Positions 31,670 through 40,332 of a stretch of DNA of 64,000 nucleotides are shown here, piece after piece. The notes under the pieces were generated by a model. It had not been told where the DNA came from and searched no databases. It worked only from the letters and a program-made list of their open reading frames with translations. The first letter of the stretch is position 1. Every line of letters begins with the position of its first letter. Both the position numbers and the translations under genes were made by a program. Origin of the DNA: Streptomyces sp. NBC_00691 (GTDB lineage Bacteria; Actinomycetota; Actinomycetes; Streptomycetales; Streptomycetaceae); the NCBI RefSeq assembly GCF_036226665.1, contig NZ_CP109007.1, positions 6,200,001 through 6,264,000 on the forward strand. Direction: 5' to 3'.

Positions 31670-32024
31670 CGACGGGTCCTGTGCTGGACTCATCGCCCAT
31701 GGCGAGGAACTTCGCGGCCTTCTGGGCGAGCAGGGCTTCGAAGAAGGCCGGCGCCTTGTCACCGAGCATCCGCTGCAGTGTGACCAAGCTGGTGATCGCA
31801 GTATCGCCGACCTCCTCTTGGACGTCTTGCCACGTGTGGCTTCGCCCCTTCCGGGGGTTTGTGGCCCACGTACCGATCACAGCCTGGGCTGACTCGCCGA
31901 CCTCCTCGGAGAGTTTGAGGACCTGCAGAGTCCACTGCTGCTCTGCGGGGATTCCGCGTGCGGTATCGAGCCGGGTGAAGAGCTCGGCCAGCCGGCCGAT
32001 GGTCTCCCACGGGACGGTGCTCAA
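31659..32024 (-). CDS. MazG-like nucleotide pyrophosphohydrolase
   Basis: 121 residues, TTG start with GAGGAG upstream. The helical motif LSEEVGESAQAVIG followed by VQEEVGDTAITSLV gives the ExxE...ExxD metal site of the MazG/dUTPase-like all-alpha NTP pyrophosphatases. These hydrolyse NTPs, often non-canonical ones, to NMP. Full-length MazG has two domains; this is the short single-domain type. It could cleanse modified nucleotides made by the nearby deazaguanine genes. Confidence 0.78.
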   Translation of the reverse strand: MSTVPWETIGRLAELFTRLDTARGIPAEQQWTLQVLKLSEEVGESAQAVIGTWATNPRKGRSHTWQDVQEEVGDTAITSLVTLQRMLGDKAPAFFEALLAQKAAKFLAMGDESSTGPVDEA

Positions 32025-32039
32025 TCCAGACTCCTCGGT

Positions 32040-32825
32040 CTAAACGGTCAGTGCTGACAACGGAGTCACCGCCGGCCCGGCGGAGAGGCGGGTGAAGTAC
32101 TCGGTCTGGATGATCGACTCCCGCTCCGCGGCCGAGAGGCGCGAGAGGATACCCGGCAGGGGACGCTCCTTGGCGACTTCGCTCCTGTGGGCGAGGATGG
32201 CGCGCTCCTTCTGGACGAGCCAGGGGGTGACGTCGACAGCGGCGGTGATGTGCGCGTCCGGAACGGTCAGCGTCCTCTTGCCGACCTGCTGCAGACGCCT
32301 GCTGAGCACGACGGCGCCCGAGTCTGGATGCGTGGCTGCGTACAGGGCCTGAGGGCGCCAAGGCGCCCCCGCGTCGGGGTAGCGATATTCGAGGCCGGCG
32401 GCGTGGACAGCGAGCACGGTGGCCTCATGCGTGCGGAGGTGAGCGGGATGACCAGTCATCTGGCCATACGCGTCGTGGGTGACGACGACTTGAGGACGCA
32501 CGGCACGGATGTGTTCGACGATCCCCTTCACCACGTCATCCATCGGTACTTCGCACAACCGGGGACGACCAGGTGCGGAGTCGGGGATGCGGTCGTCGGC
32601 GAACCCGAGCAGCCTGGGCGTCCCCGCGCCCAGGATCGCGAGTGCGTCGGCCAGTTCTCCCGCACGGTGGGTGCCGGACGCCCAGGTCGCAGTGACCACT
32701 GCGGTCGCTGCACCTGCGGCGGCATGCTGGGCGAGGACGCCGCCGGCCAGGAGCGCCTCGTCGTCGGGGTGGGCGAAGACACCGAGGAGAGAGGGGAGGA
32801 ACGAGGCTGGAGAAGTAGGGGACAC
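32040..32825 (-). CDS. PIG-L family deacetylase
   Basis: 261 residues. Start GTG 32825 has GGAAGG seven bases upstream and is preferred to TTG 32840. The N-terminal VFAHPDDEALLAGG (AHPDDE metal motif) and the later GHPAHLRTH supply the zinc site of the PIG-L/LmbE family, which removes acetyl groups from GlcNAc-type or mycothiol-precursor sugars. In biosynthetic clusters such enzymes free an amino sugar. The substrate here is unknown. Confidence 0.85.
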   Translation of the reverse strand: MSPTSPASFLPSLLGVFAHPDDEALLAGGVLAQHAAAGAATAVVTATWASGTHRAGELADALAILGAGTPRLLGFADDRIPDSAPGRPRLCEVPMDDVVKGIVEHIRAVRPQVVVTHDAYGQMTGHPAHLRTHEATVLAVHAAGLEYRYPDAGAPWRPQALYAATHPDSGAVVLSRRLQQVGKRTLTVPDAHITAAVDVTPWLVQKERAILAHRSEVAKERPLPGILSRLSAAERESIIQTEYFTRLSAGPAVTPLSALTV

Positions 32826-32869
32826 GGTGGCACCTTCCAAGCGGACACGGTTGGAGGAAGTTCGAAGGT

Positions 32870-34033
32870 CTACGCGTGCTCAGTCATGTCGTAGCGCTGG
32901 AACTGAGCGGGCGGATGGTCGAGTGGGAGGGTCGGATTCCACGCCGCCAGACACTGGGAAGACGGAACGAACAGAGGCTGAGGCAGAGCGTCTTGGGGCC
33001 AGAAGCGCCACGATCCGATGGTGTCCTCACACTGCTGCGGGGCTCCCGACCAGCGAGAGAGGAGGACCGGCACCGTCATGCGGACGATATCGCCGACGCG
33101 GTCGAGGAGCGTGCCCAGCACTCGTGCGTCGGTGGGCTCTGCGACGAGACCGGCTTCCTCGGCGAGTTCCCGTACCGCGGCCTCGGCGAAGGTCTCTCCC
33201 GGCTCCACGGTGCCGCCGGGGAGCTCCCAGGTGCCAAGGCGGTGTTTCCCCAGTAGTAGACCGCTCGGGCCATGCACGATCACTCCCACCCCTGCGGCGG
33301 CGTGCGGCGAGGGCGGGTTGTTCGAGCGGGGACGGCTCGGCACCCGTTCCGGGCGGCGGGCCGTGTAGAGCCGGTACGACAGCGGCTGGCCGGCGTGTGG
33401 GGAGTCGATCGTCGTGACCGTCTCCACGACGAGGCCGTGGTCGACGAGAAGGTCCTCCCACAGCTGGGGTTCGAGGACCCACATGTGCATCTGGTGCTCG
33501 ATGTCCGTGCCGGGCAGCCGCAGGACCTCGGGACGTGCGGTGACGGAGTCGGACGGCCCGGCTCCGGCCGAGTTGGTGTGCAGGGCGGTGAACAGCAGTC
33601 TTCCGCCTGGCTTGAGGCCGGTTGCCAAGGCGGGCAGAAGGCGGTGCGGATCCAGGAAGGGGACGCCGCTGACGGAGTAGATGAGGTCGTACGGGGCGGC
33701 TTGCCGCAGGTGGTCGACCGCGTCGGCGCACACCAGGTGCAGGCCGGGGGCGTCGGGGTAGCGGGCGAGGGCGCGCTGGTGCTGGGTGGGGGAGGCGTCG
33801 ACGGCGGTGACGTCGGCGCCGAGGGCGGCCAGGTGAGCTGCGTGTCGGCCAACTCCGGATCCCAGGTCCAGAACGCGCAGGCCGGAGACCTCGCCGAGCA
33901 CGCTGATTCCGGGCCCGGCCTGCGACATATCCCAGGCCCATGCGCCCAGCTCCGGCAGGTCGAACGAGCGGCCGAGCTGATGACGGCCGTAGAGGGTCCA
34001 GATCTCGCCGATTTCCTTCTCGACGTCCAGCAC
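32870..34033 (-). CDS. Methyltransferase-Nudix fusion protein
   Basis: 387 residues from GTG 34033 (GGAAGGA upstream). Residues 1-225 are a class I SAM methyltransferase (motif I VLDLGSGVGRHAAHLA, DVTAVDAS, and LKPGGRLLFTAL). Residues 245-387 are a Nudix domain (GTWELPGGTVEPGETFAEAAVRELAEEAGL). The Nudix part differs from the separate Nudix genes nearby. The fusion suggests that methylation and hydrolysis act on one nucleotide-type substrate, or that the Nudix part prevents accumulation of a side product. Both domains keep their key residues. Confidence 0.85.
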   Translation of the reverse strand: MLDVEKEIGEIWTLYGRHQLGRSFDLPELGAWAWDMSQAGPGISVLGEVSGLRVLDLGSGVGRHAAHLAALGADVTAVDASPTQHQRALARYPDAPGLHLVCADAVDHLRQAAPYDLIYSVSGVPFLDPHRLLPALATGLKPGGRLLFTALHTNSAGAGPSDSVTARPEVLRLPGTDIEHQMHMWVLEPQLWEDLLVDHGLVVETVTTIDSPHAGQPLSYRLYTARRPERVPSRPRSNNPPSPHAAAGVGVIVHGPSGLLLGKHRLGTWELPGGTVEPGETFAEAAVRELAEEAGLVAEPTDARVLGTLLDRVGDIVRMTVPVLLSRWSGAPQQCEDTIGSWRFWPQDALPQPLFVPSSQCLAAWNPTLPLDHPPAQFQRYDMTEHA

Positions 34034-34064
34034 GATGACGTCCTTCCGTTCGCGGGGCGGATGA

Positions 34065-34649
34065 TCAGGGGCGCAGGGCGTAGCAGCGCAGGACGTCAAG
34101 GTCGGCGGTCCGCGCGACGGACCAGCCGGCCGTGAGCAGTTCGGCGTCCGCGGGCGAGATCCCGAGGCCGAGGACAGCCGGGCTGGTGATCGTGCGGCGG
34201 CCGGCGATCTCGGTGACGACCCAGAAGGTGCCGCCGGGCGCGAGGAGGCGCCGGACACGGCTGAGGAAGCCGGGCTTGTCGTCCATCCACCGGTAGACCA
34301 GACGGCAGGTGATGAGGGCGTAGGCCGCGTCCGGGAGCGTCGTGAGGTCGCCGGTGGCGATGTCCAGGCACTGCCACGTCGGTTCGGACCCGGTGTCCTG
34401 GGCGGAGGCGAGGGTGATGGCGCTGGGGGAGCAGTCGATGCCGGTCGTGCGGTAGCCGAGCTCGTGGTGGAGGTGGCGGGCGAGGCCGCCGTCGCCGCTG
34501 CCGATGTCGAGGGCGGGGCGGCCCTCGCCGGGGCCGAGGTACTCGGCCATCAGCTGTTTCTCGGCCAGGCACAGCGGCCGGTAGCGGCGGCGGCTGTGCC
34601 AGAGCGGCTCCCAGTAGGCCGGGGTCGCGGTGGATGCGGTGGCGGTCAC
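34065..34649 (-). CDS. Class I SAM-dependent methyltransferase
   Basis: 194 residues, GTG 34649 overlapping the MFS stop (GTGA), with GAGGGA upstream. Motif I ALDIGSGDGGLARHL, the acidic strand GIDCSP, ITCRLVYRWMDDKPGFL and LLAPGGTFWVV follow the usual order of Methyltransf_11/25 enzymes. No target-specific domain. It lies between an exporter and the methyltransferase-Nudix fusion, so it likely modifies the exported compound. Confidence 0.8.
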   Translation of the reverse strand: MTATASTATPAYWEPLWHSRRRYRPLCLAEKQLMAEYLGPGEGRPALDIGSGDGGLARHLHHELGYRTTGIDCSPSAITLASAQDTGSEPTWQCLDIATGDLTTLPDAAYALITCRLVYRWMDDKPGFLSRVRRLLAPGGTFWVVTEIAGRRTITSPAVLGLGISPADAELLTAGWSVARTADLDVLRCYALRP

Positions 34650-35944
34650 GAGGTTCCCTCTCGGGCGGGCGGTACGGCCGCGGGGGTGGGCGGGGTGGGC
34701 ATGGTTCGGAGAGCGAGTACGGGGGAGGCCAGCAGCAGGAGAACCGGCACGATCTGGAGGAGAGTGCCGATGGCGAGGACGGCCGGCACGTGCAGGACGA
34801 GTGCGAGTGCGCCGGCGCTCGCGGCGGCCAGGGGGCGGCTTCCGGCGGTCACGGTGGTGCTGACCGCCTGCATCCGGCCCTGAAAGGCCGGGGCGCACAG
34901 GATCTGCCGCAGGGTGCGCTGGCTGACTCCCGCGGCCGTCGCCCAGAACAACTGGGCGGCGAGTGTCGCGGCCAGGACGATCTGCCAGCCGCGGCCGGGC
35001 CCTGCCAGAAGGAGCGGCACCTGGGCGAGGGGGCTGACCGCGAACCCGATGATGATCACCGGGCCCACGCCGAACCGGTCCGTCATCCGTGAGGTGAGCA
35101 GCGCACCGGCCAGACTGCCCATGCCTCCGGTGCCCATGATCACCCCGAACGCGGTCGGGGAGACACCGAGCGCGGTGAGCAGGTAGTACGCCCAGAAGGT
35201 GTTCATCAGCGCGAGGCCGAAGGACAGCACGGCCAGGGCCGCGATCACCGTGCGGATCGTCGGTTGCCCGATCACGTAGCGCACGCCGGCGGCGATGTCC
35301 CGGATGAGGCCGCGCGACTTCTCGGCCCCGACGGGGGACACGTGAGGCTCGGGCGCGCGGATGCGCCAGACCAGCCACGCGGAGGCGAGGAAGGAGCCGG
35401 CGTCGACGAGGAGTGACCGCGCGGCGCCGACGGTGCCCACGAGCGCCGCACCGACGTTGCTGCCCGTGCTGTCGGCCACCGAGGAAGCCGCGCCCAGGCG
35501 GGAGTTGGCGTCGTGCAGCAGGTGCGGGGCGACGATGGCCGGCAGGAGACTGATGGCCGCGGCGTCGCGGACCACCTTGGCCGCGCCCACCGCGAGCGTC
35601 ACCCCGTACAGCTGGCCGATGGTGAGCACCCCGGCCAGAGCGGCGGCCGGGATCGTGGTGAGCACCGCGGCGGCCACCACGTCCGAGACGAGGAGCTGGA
35701 AACGCTTGGCGTGCCGGTCCGACAAGGCCCCGGCCCAGAGAGCGAGCGTGCTGGGAAGCTGGCCGAGGAACGCCAGCGTCGCCACCTGCCCGGCGGTGGC
35801 GCGCAGTTCCAGGACCGCGAGCGCGGGCAGAGCGACGGCGCTCACCCCCGACCCGGCCAGGGTCACGGCCTCGCTGCCGAGCAGGTACCGGTAGGCCGGC
35901 AGCGCCCAGGCGGTCGTCTTACGGGGCCCGGCGGCGACCGTCAC
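34646..35944 (-). CDS. MFS transporter (efflux type)
   Basis: 432 residues with about 12 membrane segments. The loop LSDRHAKRFQLLVSD (res. 74-88) is the MFS signature. The GTG start overlaps the Nudix stop by four bases and the stop overlaps the methyltransferase start, so all three are co-translated. A Pro/Thr tail closes it. It most likely exports the metabolite of this operon; a self-resistance role is plausible. Confidence 0.85.
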   Translation of the reverse strand: MTVAAGPRKTTAWALPAYRYLLGSEAVTLAGSGVSAVALPALAVLELRATAGQVATLAFLGQLPSTLALWAGALSDRHAKRFQLLVSDVVAAAVLTTIPAAALAGVLTIGQLYGVTLAVGAAKVVRDAAAISLLPAIVAPHLLHDANSRLGAASSVADSTGSNVGAALVGTVGAARSLLVDAGSFLASAWLVWRIRAPEPHVSPVGAEKSRGLIRDIAAGVRYVIGQPTIRTVIAALAVLSFGLALMNTFWAYYLLTALGVSPTAFGVIMGTGGMGSLAGALLTSRMTDRFGVGPVIIIGFAVSPLAQVPLLLAGPGRGWQIVLAATLAAQLFWATAAGVSQRTLRQILCAPAFQGRMQAVSTTVTAGSRPLAAASAGALALVLHVPAVLAIGTLLQIVPVLLLLASPVLALRTMPTPPTPAAVPPAREGTS

Positions 35945-36417
35945 CGGGGTTCACCCCCCACGGCCAGCTCGGGGGCGACCACGTTGGCGTACCGGCGCCC
36001 GGCGGCGAAGAAGCGGAGGATCTCGCGGGTGAAAGGGTGGCAGTCGTCGGGCGGGCGGGCGGGATCGACCCAGACGAGCTCGCTGTGGGTGTCCGGCTCC
36101 CTGTTGTACGGCTCGCCCTCCCACTCCCTGGCCAGGAAGACGACGCCGGTCACCCGTTCCCCGTCCGCGGCGTGAAGGTGGACCAGCTGGCAGAACTCGA
36201 GACGGCCCGGGGTGATGAGGATGCCGGTCTCCTCAGCGAGCTCGCGTGCGGCGCCCTCGTCGAAGAACTCGTCGGCTTCGAGCCGACCGCCGACGACGGT
36301 GAGCAGCCCGGGGGAGTGCCACGACCGCGGCTGGTGCCGGACGGTGAGAACCCGGCCGTCGGCTGGATGGCGCAGCAGGACCATGACGTGCGTGATGTTG
36401 CGATGGACGTTGCTCAC
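35941..36417 (-). CDS. Nudix hydrolase
   Basis: 158 residues, GTG start with AAGGAGGA upstream and a four-base overlap with the phosphotransferase gene. The Nudix box GGRLEADEFFDEGAARELAEETGI keeps all catalytic Glu residues, and the lead THVMVLLRHPADGRVLTVRHQ is typical of the fold. One of several Nudix genes in the window (31121, 32870, 39624 are others), suggesting repeated work on nucleotide-linked compounds. Confidence 0.82.
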   Translation of the reverse strand: MSNVHRNITHVMVLLRHPADGRVLTVRHQPRSWHSPGLLTVVGGRLEADEFFDEGAARELAEETGILITPGRLEFCQLVHLHAADGERVTGVVFLAREWEGEPYNREPDTHSELVWVDPARPPDDCHPFTREILRFFAAGRRYANVVAPELAVGGEPR

Positions 36418-37298
36418 GGCCGGTCCTCCTTCATGAGCCGCTCCAGGGTCCGCCGGCCTCTGACGGTGACCTCGGGATGGCCGTTATCCGGGCCCCAGGC
36501 CAGGCAGTTGACCGCGTCCAGCGCGGTCAGGCAGCGCAGTACGTGCCGTTCGGCGCCGGTGAGGTCGCGCCCGTACGCCTGGAGGAACGCTTTCTCGCGG
36601 TCTGGGTGGTCGAGCCACTCGGTGACGGCGAGGATGACGAGGTCCTGCACGCGGGCGGCCGGGCGGGTGCGCTCGAAGTCGACGAGCGCGATCCCCGCCT
36701 CGGACCACAGCCAGTTCCTCGGCTGATTGTCGCCGTGGATGTAGCCGAGCGGCACCGGCCCGACGCGGCGGAGCTGAGCCGCGTAGTCGCGGACCAGCTG
36801 CTGCTCGTCCGCGGTGAGCCCGTCCCCAGCGCGGCCCAGGTACTTCTCCGCGCCATCGGCTGCGGCCACCAGCGACGCTTCGGCTTCCGCGCGGTCGCAG
36901 GGGCCGAGCGCACCGGCGTCGTGGAGCCGGGCGCACAGCATGCCGGCCTGCGCGTGCACTGCCCGCCACTCGGCGGCGGTCAGTCCCAGCCCAGGTGCCG
37001 GGCCACCGGGCGCCACGGTGAGCAGCAACGCCAAGTCGTCCGCGCGGCTGGCGAGGAGACGGGGCGCCCGGCTGTGCCCGAGCGCGGGAACGACTCCTCG
37101 ATAGGCCCGGGTCTCACGGGCGAAGAATTTCCCCGAGGGCGAGACCTTCACGTACCAGCGGGCCCCGCTCTCGCCGGTGAGCTCCCACACGCGGGAGCGG
37201 TGCCAGTCGTGCGAGGCGTCGCGCACGGTCACGACCGGCCCGGTGAACTGCTCCGCCCAGCGCTGCACGGCGATGGGCAGGGATTTCGTCTGCCTCAC
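36414..37298 (-). CDS. APH/choline-kinase-fold phosphotransferase
   Basis: 294 residues, GTG start overlapping the stop of a 27-residue ORF. LGYIHGDNQPRNWLW holds the catalytic HGDxxxxN loop and GIALVDFERTR the Mg-binding DFE. The N-terminal lobe has ARWYVKVSP with the ATP-binding Lys. The family phosphorylates aminoglycosides, choline or other hydroxyl groups, often giving self-resistance in producers. It could inactivate the cluster's own product until export. Confidence 0.83.
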   Translation of the reverse strand: MRQTKSLPIAVQRWAEQFTGPVVTVRDASHDWHRSRVWELTGESGARWYVKVSPSGKFFARETRAYRGVVPALGHSRAPRLLASRADDLALLLTVAPGGPAPGLGLTAAEWRAVHAQAGMLCARLHDAGALGPCDRAEAEASLVAAADGAEKYLGRAGDGLTADEQQLVRDYAAQLRRVGPVPLGYIHGDNQPRNWLWSEAGIALVDFERTRPAARVQDLVILAVTEWLDHPDREKAFLQAYGRDLTGAERHVLRCLTALDAVNCLAWGPDNGHPEVTVRGRRTLERLMKEDRP

Positions 37299-37378
37299 GC
37301 CGTGGACCTCGCGCTCGGGTGCGACGGGTATGAGGAGCGCAAGTCACAGGTGGCGCTGGTGGCGGGGGACGGGGGCAT
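37295..37378 (-). CDS. 27-residue ORF ahead of the phosphotransferase
   Basis: Starts MPPSPATSATCDLRSSY at ATG 37378 with the consensus-like AAGGAGGA five bases upstream. Its stop overlaps the phosphotransferase GTG (GTGA), and that gene has no good site of its own, so a coupling leader is the simplest reading. The Ser/Thr-rich sequence with one Cys, directly after an ABC exporter, also permits a RiPP precursor. I cannot separate these from sequence. Confidence 0.5.
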   Translation of the reverse strand: MPPSPATSATCDLRSSYPSHPSARSTA

Positions 37379-37440
37379 GGGTCCTCCTTGATGTGGCCTG
37401 TCCGCCTGGCGGGGCGCGACAGGGGGCGCGGTGAGGTCGG

Positions 37441-39330
37441 TCAGCGGTCCTGGGAGAGTTCCAGGAGTTCGGCGAAGGTTCCGCCGCCGTGGGTGAGGTC
37501 GTCGTACCGGCCCTGTTCGGTGATCCGGCCGTGCTCCATCACGATGATGTGGTCGGCGATCTTGGTGTTCTCCAGGCGGTGGGTGACCACGATCGTGATG
37601 CGGTCCGCGGCGATGGCCTTGATCTGCTCGAAGATCTGGTGCTCGCCCCGGGGGTCCATCTGGGAGGTGGGCTCGTCGAGGATCAGCAGTTCGGGCCGGC
37701 GGTACAGGGCCCTGGAACACGCGATGCGCTGCCATTGACCTCCGGAGAGCTCCGTGCCGCCCCACAGGTCCCGGGCGAGGAGGGTGTCGAGACCGGCGGG
37801 GAGGTCTTCGACGGCGTCGCGCAGGCCGACCGCGTCAATGGCCTCCCACACCGGGGCGTCGTCGTGGGTACGCGGCTGGCCGAGGGTCACGTTCTCGCGC
37901 AGGCGCAGCGGCCACTGCCCGAAGATCTGCGGCACCAGGCCGGTCAGGCGCCAGACCGAGGCCGGGTCGGCGTCGGCGAGGTCGGTGCCGTTCCACGAGA
38001 CCGTGCCCTTGTCCGCCAGGTAGATGCCGGTCAGCAGCCGGGTCAGGGTGCTCTTCCCGGAACCGTTCGCCCCGACGATCGCGAGGATCTGACCGCGCCG
38101 CAGGGTCAGCGAGACGCCGTCGACGGCGGGCTTGTCCTTGCCCGGGTACTGGTAGACCACCTCTTCCAGACGGATCTCGTCTACCGGCGCGGCCAGACGG
38201 CAAGGACCCCGCTGGGGAGCGCGGTCGGCGGCCTCGTCAAGGAAGCTCTGCATGTCGCCGAGGTACAGGCTGGTGTGGAAGACCGCGGCGCCGCCGGTGA
38301 CGACCTGGGTCAAGGCGGCGAGCATGGTCTGCACCGCGATCACGGCCGTCGCGGCGACCGCGAGGTCGATCCGGCCGGAGACCGCCAGCCACGCCAGTGC
38401 ACCCCACGTCGCCGCCAGGCAGATGCCGCCGGCGAGCGCGGACAACAGAGCGATCCGCAGGGTTCGTGGCGCGGCGGCCAGGGTGCGCCGATCGCACCGG
38501 TCCGACAGCGCCCGGTACCAGTAGACGAGATAGTCGACCATGGAGTTCGCGCGGACCTCGTCGCTGTACTTGGACTCGGTGGCCCACCAGCGCATCATCC
38601 CGCGTACGTTGCGATTGGCGATGTTGCCGTAGTGGATCTCGTAGTCCACCCGCGCGCTCAGCACGGCCCCGACACCGGCCGGCAGCACGGCGAGCAGGAG
38701 CAGCGGCAGCATCAGCGGGTTCAGCACCGACAGCACGCCTCCGGCGGTGACCATGCGGATCACTGCCGACACGAACTGCTGCGCGTCGGCCACCATCACG
38801 TGGGTGCGCATCACCCCCATCTCGGCCGCCTCGCGCCGGTCGGAGAAACCGTCCTCCGCGTACGCAGCCGCCTCCACTCGGCACACCGCCTCGACCAGCG
38901 CCGAATCCATCTCCGTCGTCAACCGCGGCGTGATCCGCCGCCCCGCGTACGAGGCCACCGCTCTCGCTGTCCGAGCCACGGCGGCGGCGACCGTCACCAC
39001 GAGCAGCGCCGGCAGGGCGCCCCGCAGGCGGTCTCCGGCGGACCCGGCTCCGAGCACGGGTTCCATGGCGCGGGCGGTGGCCGTCAGCAGCACGGCGGCC
39101 GAGACGCCAGTGACCAGCTGGCAGCCGAGAAGCAGCTGCACGGCCCCCCGGTCGATCCGCCAGGACAGCCGCGCGATCCGGCCCAGGACGGCGGGGATCT
39201 GCGCGCACATCCGCCGGAAGGACACCTCGGCGAGGGGGTTGATGGAGTACTGCCCGGTGTAGGTGATCTCCGCCGGCGGCGGAGGAGGCGGTGTGGTCTT
39301 GTGCTGATCGTTCACGGGAGTCGAGGTCAA
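37441..39330 (-). CDS. ABC exporter, fused permease-ATPase
   Basis: 629 residues, TTG start with AGGAGG eight bases upstream. A Pro-rich head leads to a six-helix ABC transmembrane region (res. 65-350) and an ATPase domain with Walker A GANGSGKST (420-428), signature LSGGQWQRIA (528-537), Walker B LLILDEPTSQMD (548-559) and VVTHRL. This is a type IV (B-family) half-transporter that works as a dimer, exporting lipids, peptides or drugs. No peptidase C39 domain is present, so it does not itself cleave leader peptides. Confidence 0.9.
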   Translation of the reverse strand: MTSTPVNDQHKTTPPPPPPAEITYTGQYSINPLAEVSFRRMCAQIPAVLGRIARLSWRIDRGAVQLLLGCQLVTGVSAAVLLTATARAMEPVLGAGSAGDRLRGALPALLVVTVAAAVARTARAVASYAGRRITPRLTTEMDSALVEAVCRVEAAAYAEDGFSDRREAAEMGVMRTHVMVADAQQFVSAVIRMVTAGGVLSVLNPLMLPLLLLAVLPAGVGAVLSARVDYEIHYGNIANRNVRGMMRWWATESKYSDEVRANSMVDYLVYWYRALSDRCDRRTLAAAPRTLRIALLSALAGGICLAATWGALAWLAVSGRIDLAVAATAVIAVQTMLAALTQVVTGGAAVFHTSLYLGDMQSFLDEAADRAPQRGPCRLAAPVDEIRLEEVVYQYPGKDKPAVDGVSLTLRRGQILAIVGANGSGKSTLTRLLTGIYLADKGTVSWNGTDLADADPASVWRLTGLVPQIFGQWPLRLRENVTLGQPRTHDDAPVWEAIDAVGLRDAVEDLPAGLDTLLARDLWGGTELSGGQWQRIACSRALYRRPELLILDEPTSQMDPRGEHQIFEQIKAIAADRITIVVTHRLENTKIADHIIVMEHGRITEQGRYDDLTHGGGTFAELLELSQDR

Positions 39331-39623
39331 CGGCGGTTCCTCCTGGACGGTCGTGTGGGGCGGTCGGGTAGCTCAACGACCGCGCCGGGATATCGAACTG
39401 GTGTCTTTCGGTCTCAGTGGGATCCCCGAGATTCGGCGCGTGTCGGAGCGTGGTGGATGCATCGACCCGGGTCTTCCAACGGCGTTGACAGGTAAGGAGG
39501 TTGGCCGAATCGCCGAGGGCGACACCCTTTAGCGCGAGACCGGGCGCGTTGTGGAACAACAGCCCCCGCCGGACTTGTAGAGTGCGAACCCCCCCCGCAC
39601 GAACACCTCGCTGGAGCCGCTTC

Positions 39624-40175
39624 GTGGCCATCACTGATTCCGATATCTCGGACGCTCTCGGTGCTTACCTGGAGCGCCATCCGGACGAGGCCGAGCAGCT
39701 GTCCAAGCTCCTGCAGCTCCTCGCGGAAGGCAGGAACTTCGCCTCTCGGCGCAGCTTCCCCATGCACGTGACCGTCGGAGCCCTGCTCGTCCGCGACGGC
39801 GCCGAGATCCTGCTCATCGAGCACCTCGCATACGGCCTCACCCTTCAGCCCGGCGGTCACCTTGAGCCGACCGACACCTCGCTGGTCGAGGCGGCGGTGC
39901 GCGAGCTGACGGAGGAGACCGGCATGGACCCCCGGCAGGTCTGCGTGGTCTCGCCGACGCCTGTCTACGTCGAGTACGGCAAGGTGCCGGCCCGACCCGA
40001 GAAGGACGAGCCGGAGCACTACCACCTGGACATCGGATACGCCTTCACCACGGTCCGCGGTGATGTCGGACGCATTCAGGAGTCCGAGGTGACCGGCGCC
40101 GGCTGGTACCCGCTGGAGGCGGCCGAGCGTCTTGTCGGACACCGCATCAGGCGAGCGGTCACGGCACCGGCCTAG
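39624..40175 (+). CDS. Nudix hydrolase
   Basis: 183 residues, GTG with CTGGAG upstream and a -10-like TAGAGT at 39578-39583. The Nudix box is GGHLEPTDTSLVEAAVRELTEETGM; the helical N-terminus (ALGAYLERHPDEAEQLSKLLQLL) is an extra 40 residues. The form resembles small Nudix proteins that act on nucleotide or isoprenoid diphosphates. It is read opposite to its flanking operons and converges with the DsbA-like gene. Confidence 0.82.
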   Translation: MAITDSDISDALGAYLERHPDEAEQLSKLLQLLAEGRNFASRRSFPMHVTVGALLVRDGAEILLIEHLAYGLTLQPGGHLEPTDTSLVEAAVRELTEETGMDPRQVCVVSPTPVYVEYGKVPARPEKDEPEHYHLDIGYAFTTVRGDVGRIQESEVTGAGWYPLEAAERLVGHRIRRAVTAPA

Positions 40176-40332
40176 TCGGGCTGTACCGGAGCACCGGTGG
40201 TCCCGGGCTCTCGTGCCAGAGGCGCACCAGTCAGCACGCTGGCGGCCCTGCTCGCCTCGGTGCCGGACCACAGGTGTCAGCCTCCATGCTCGGGGACGGT
40301 CGGGGTGTGGTTCCTGCCAGGGGCGGATTCGC

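Noticed and set aside
37489..39495. 668-codon plus-strand frame opposite the ABC exporter
   Set aside because: Composition is Arg/Gly/His-rich without domains; the minus strand holds Walker A, signature and Walker B.
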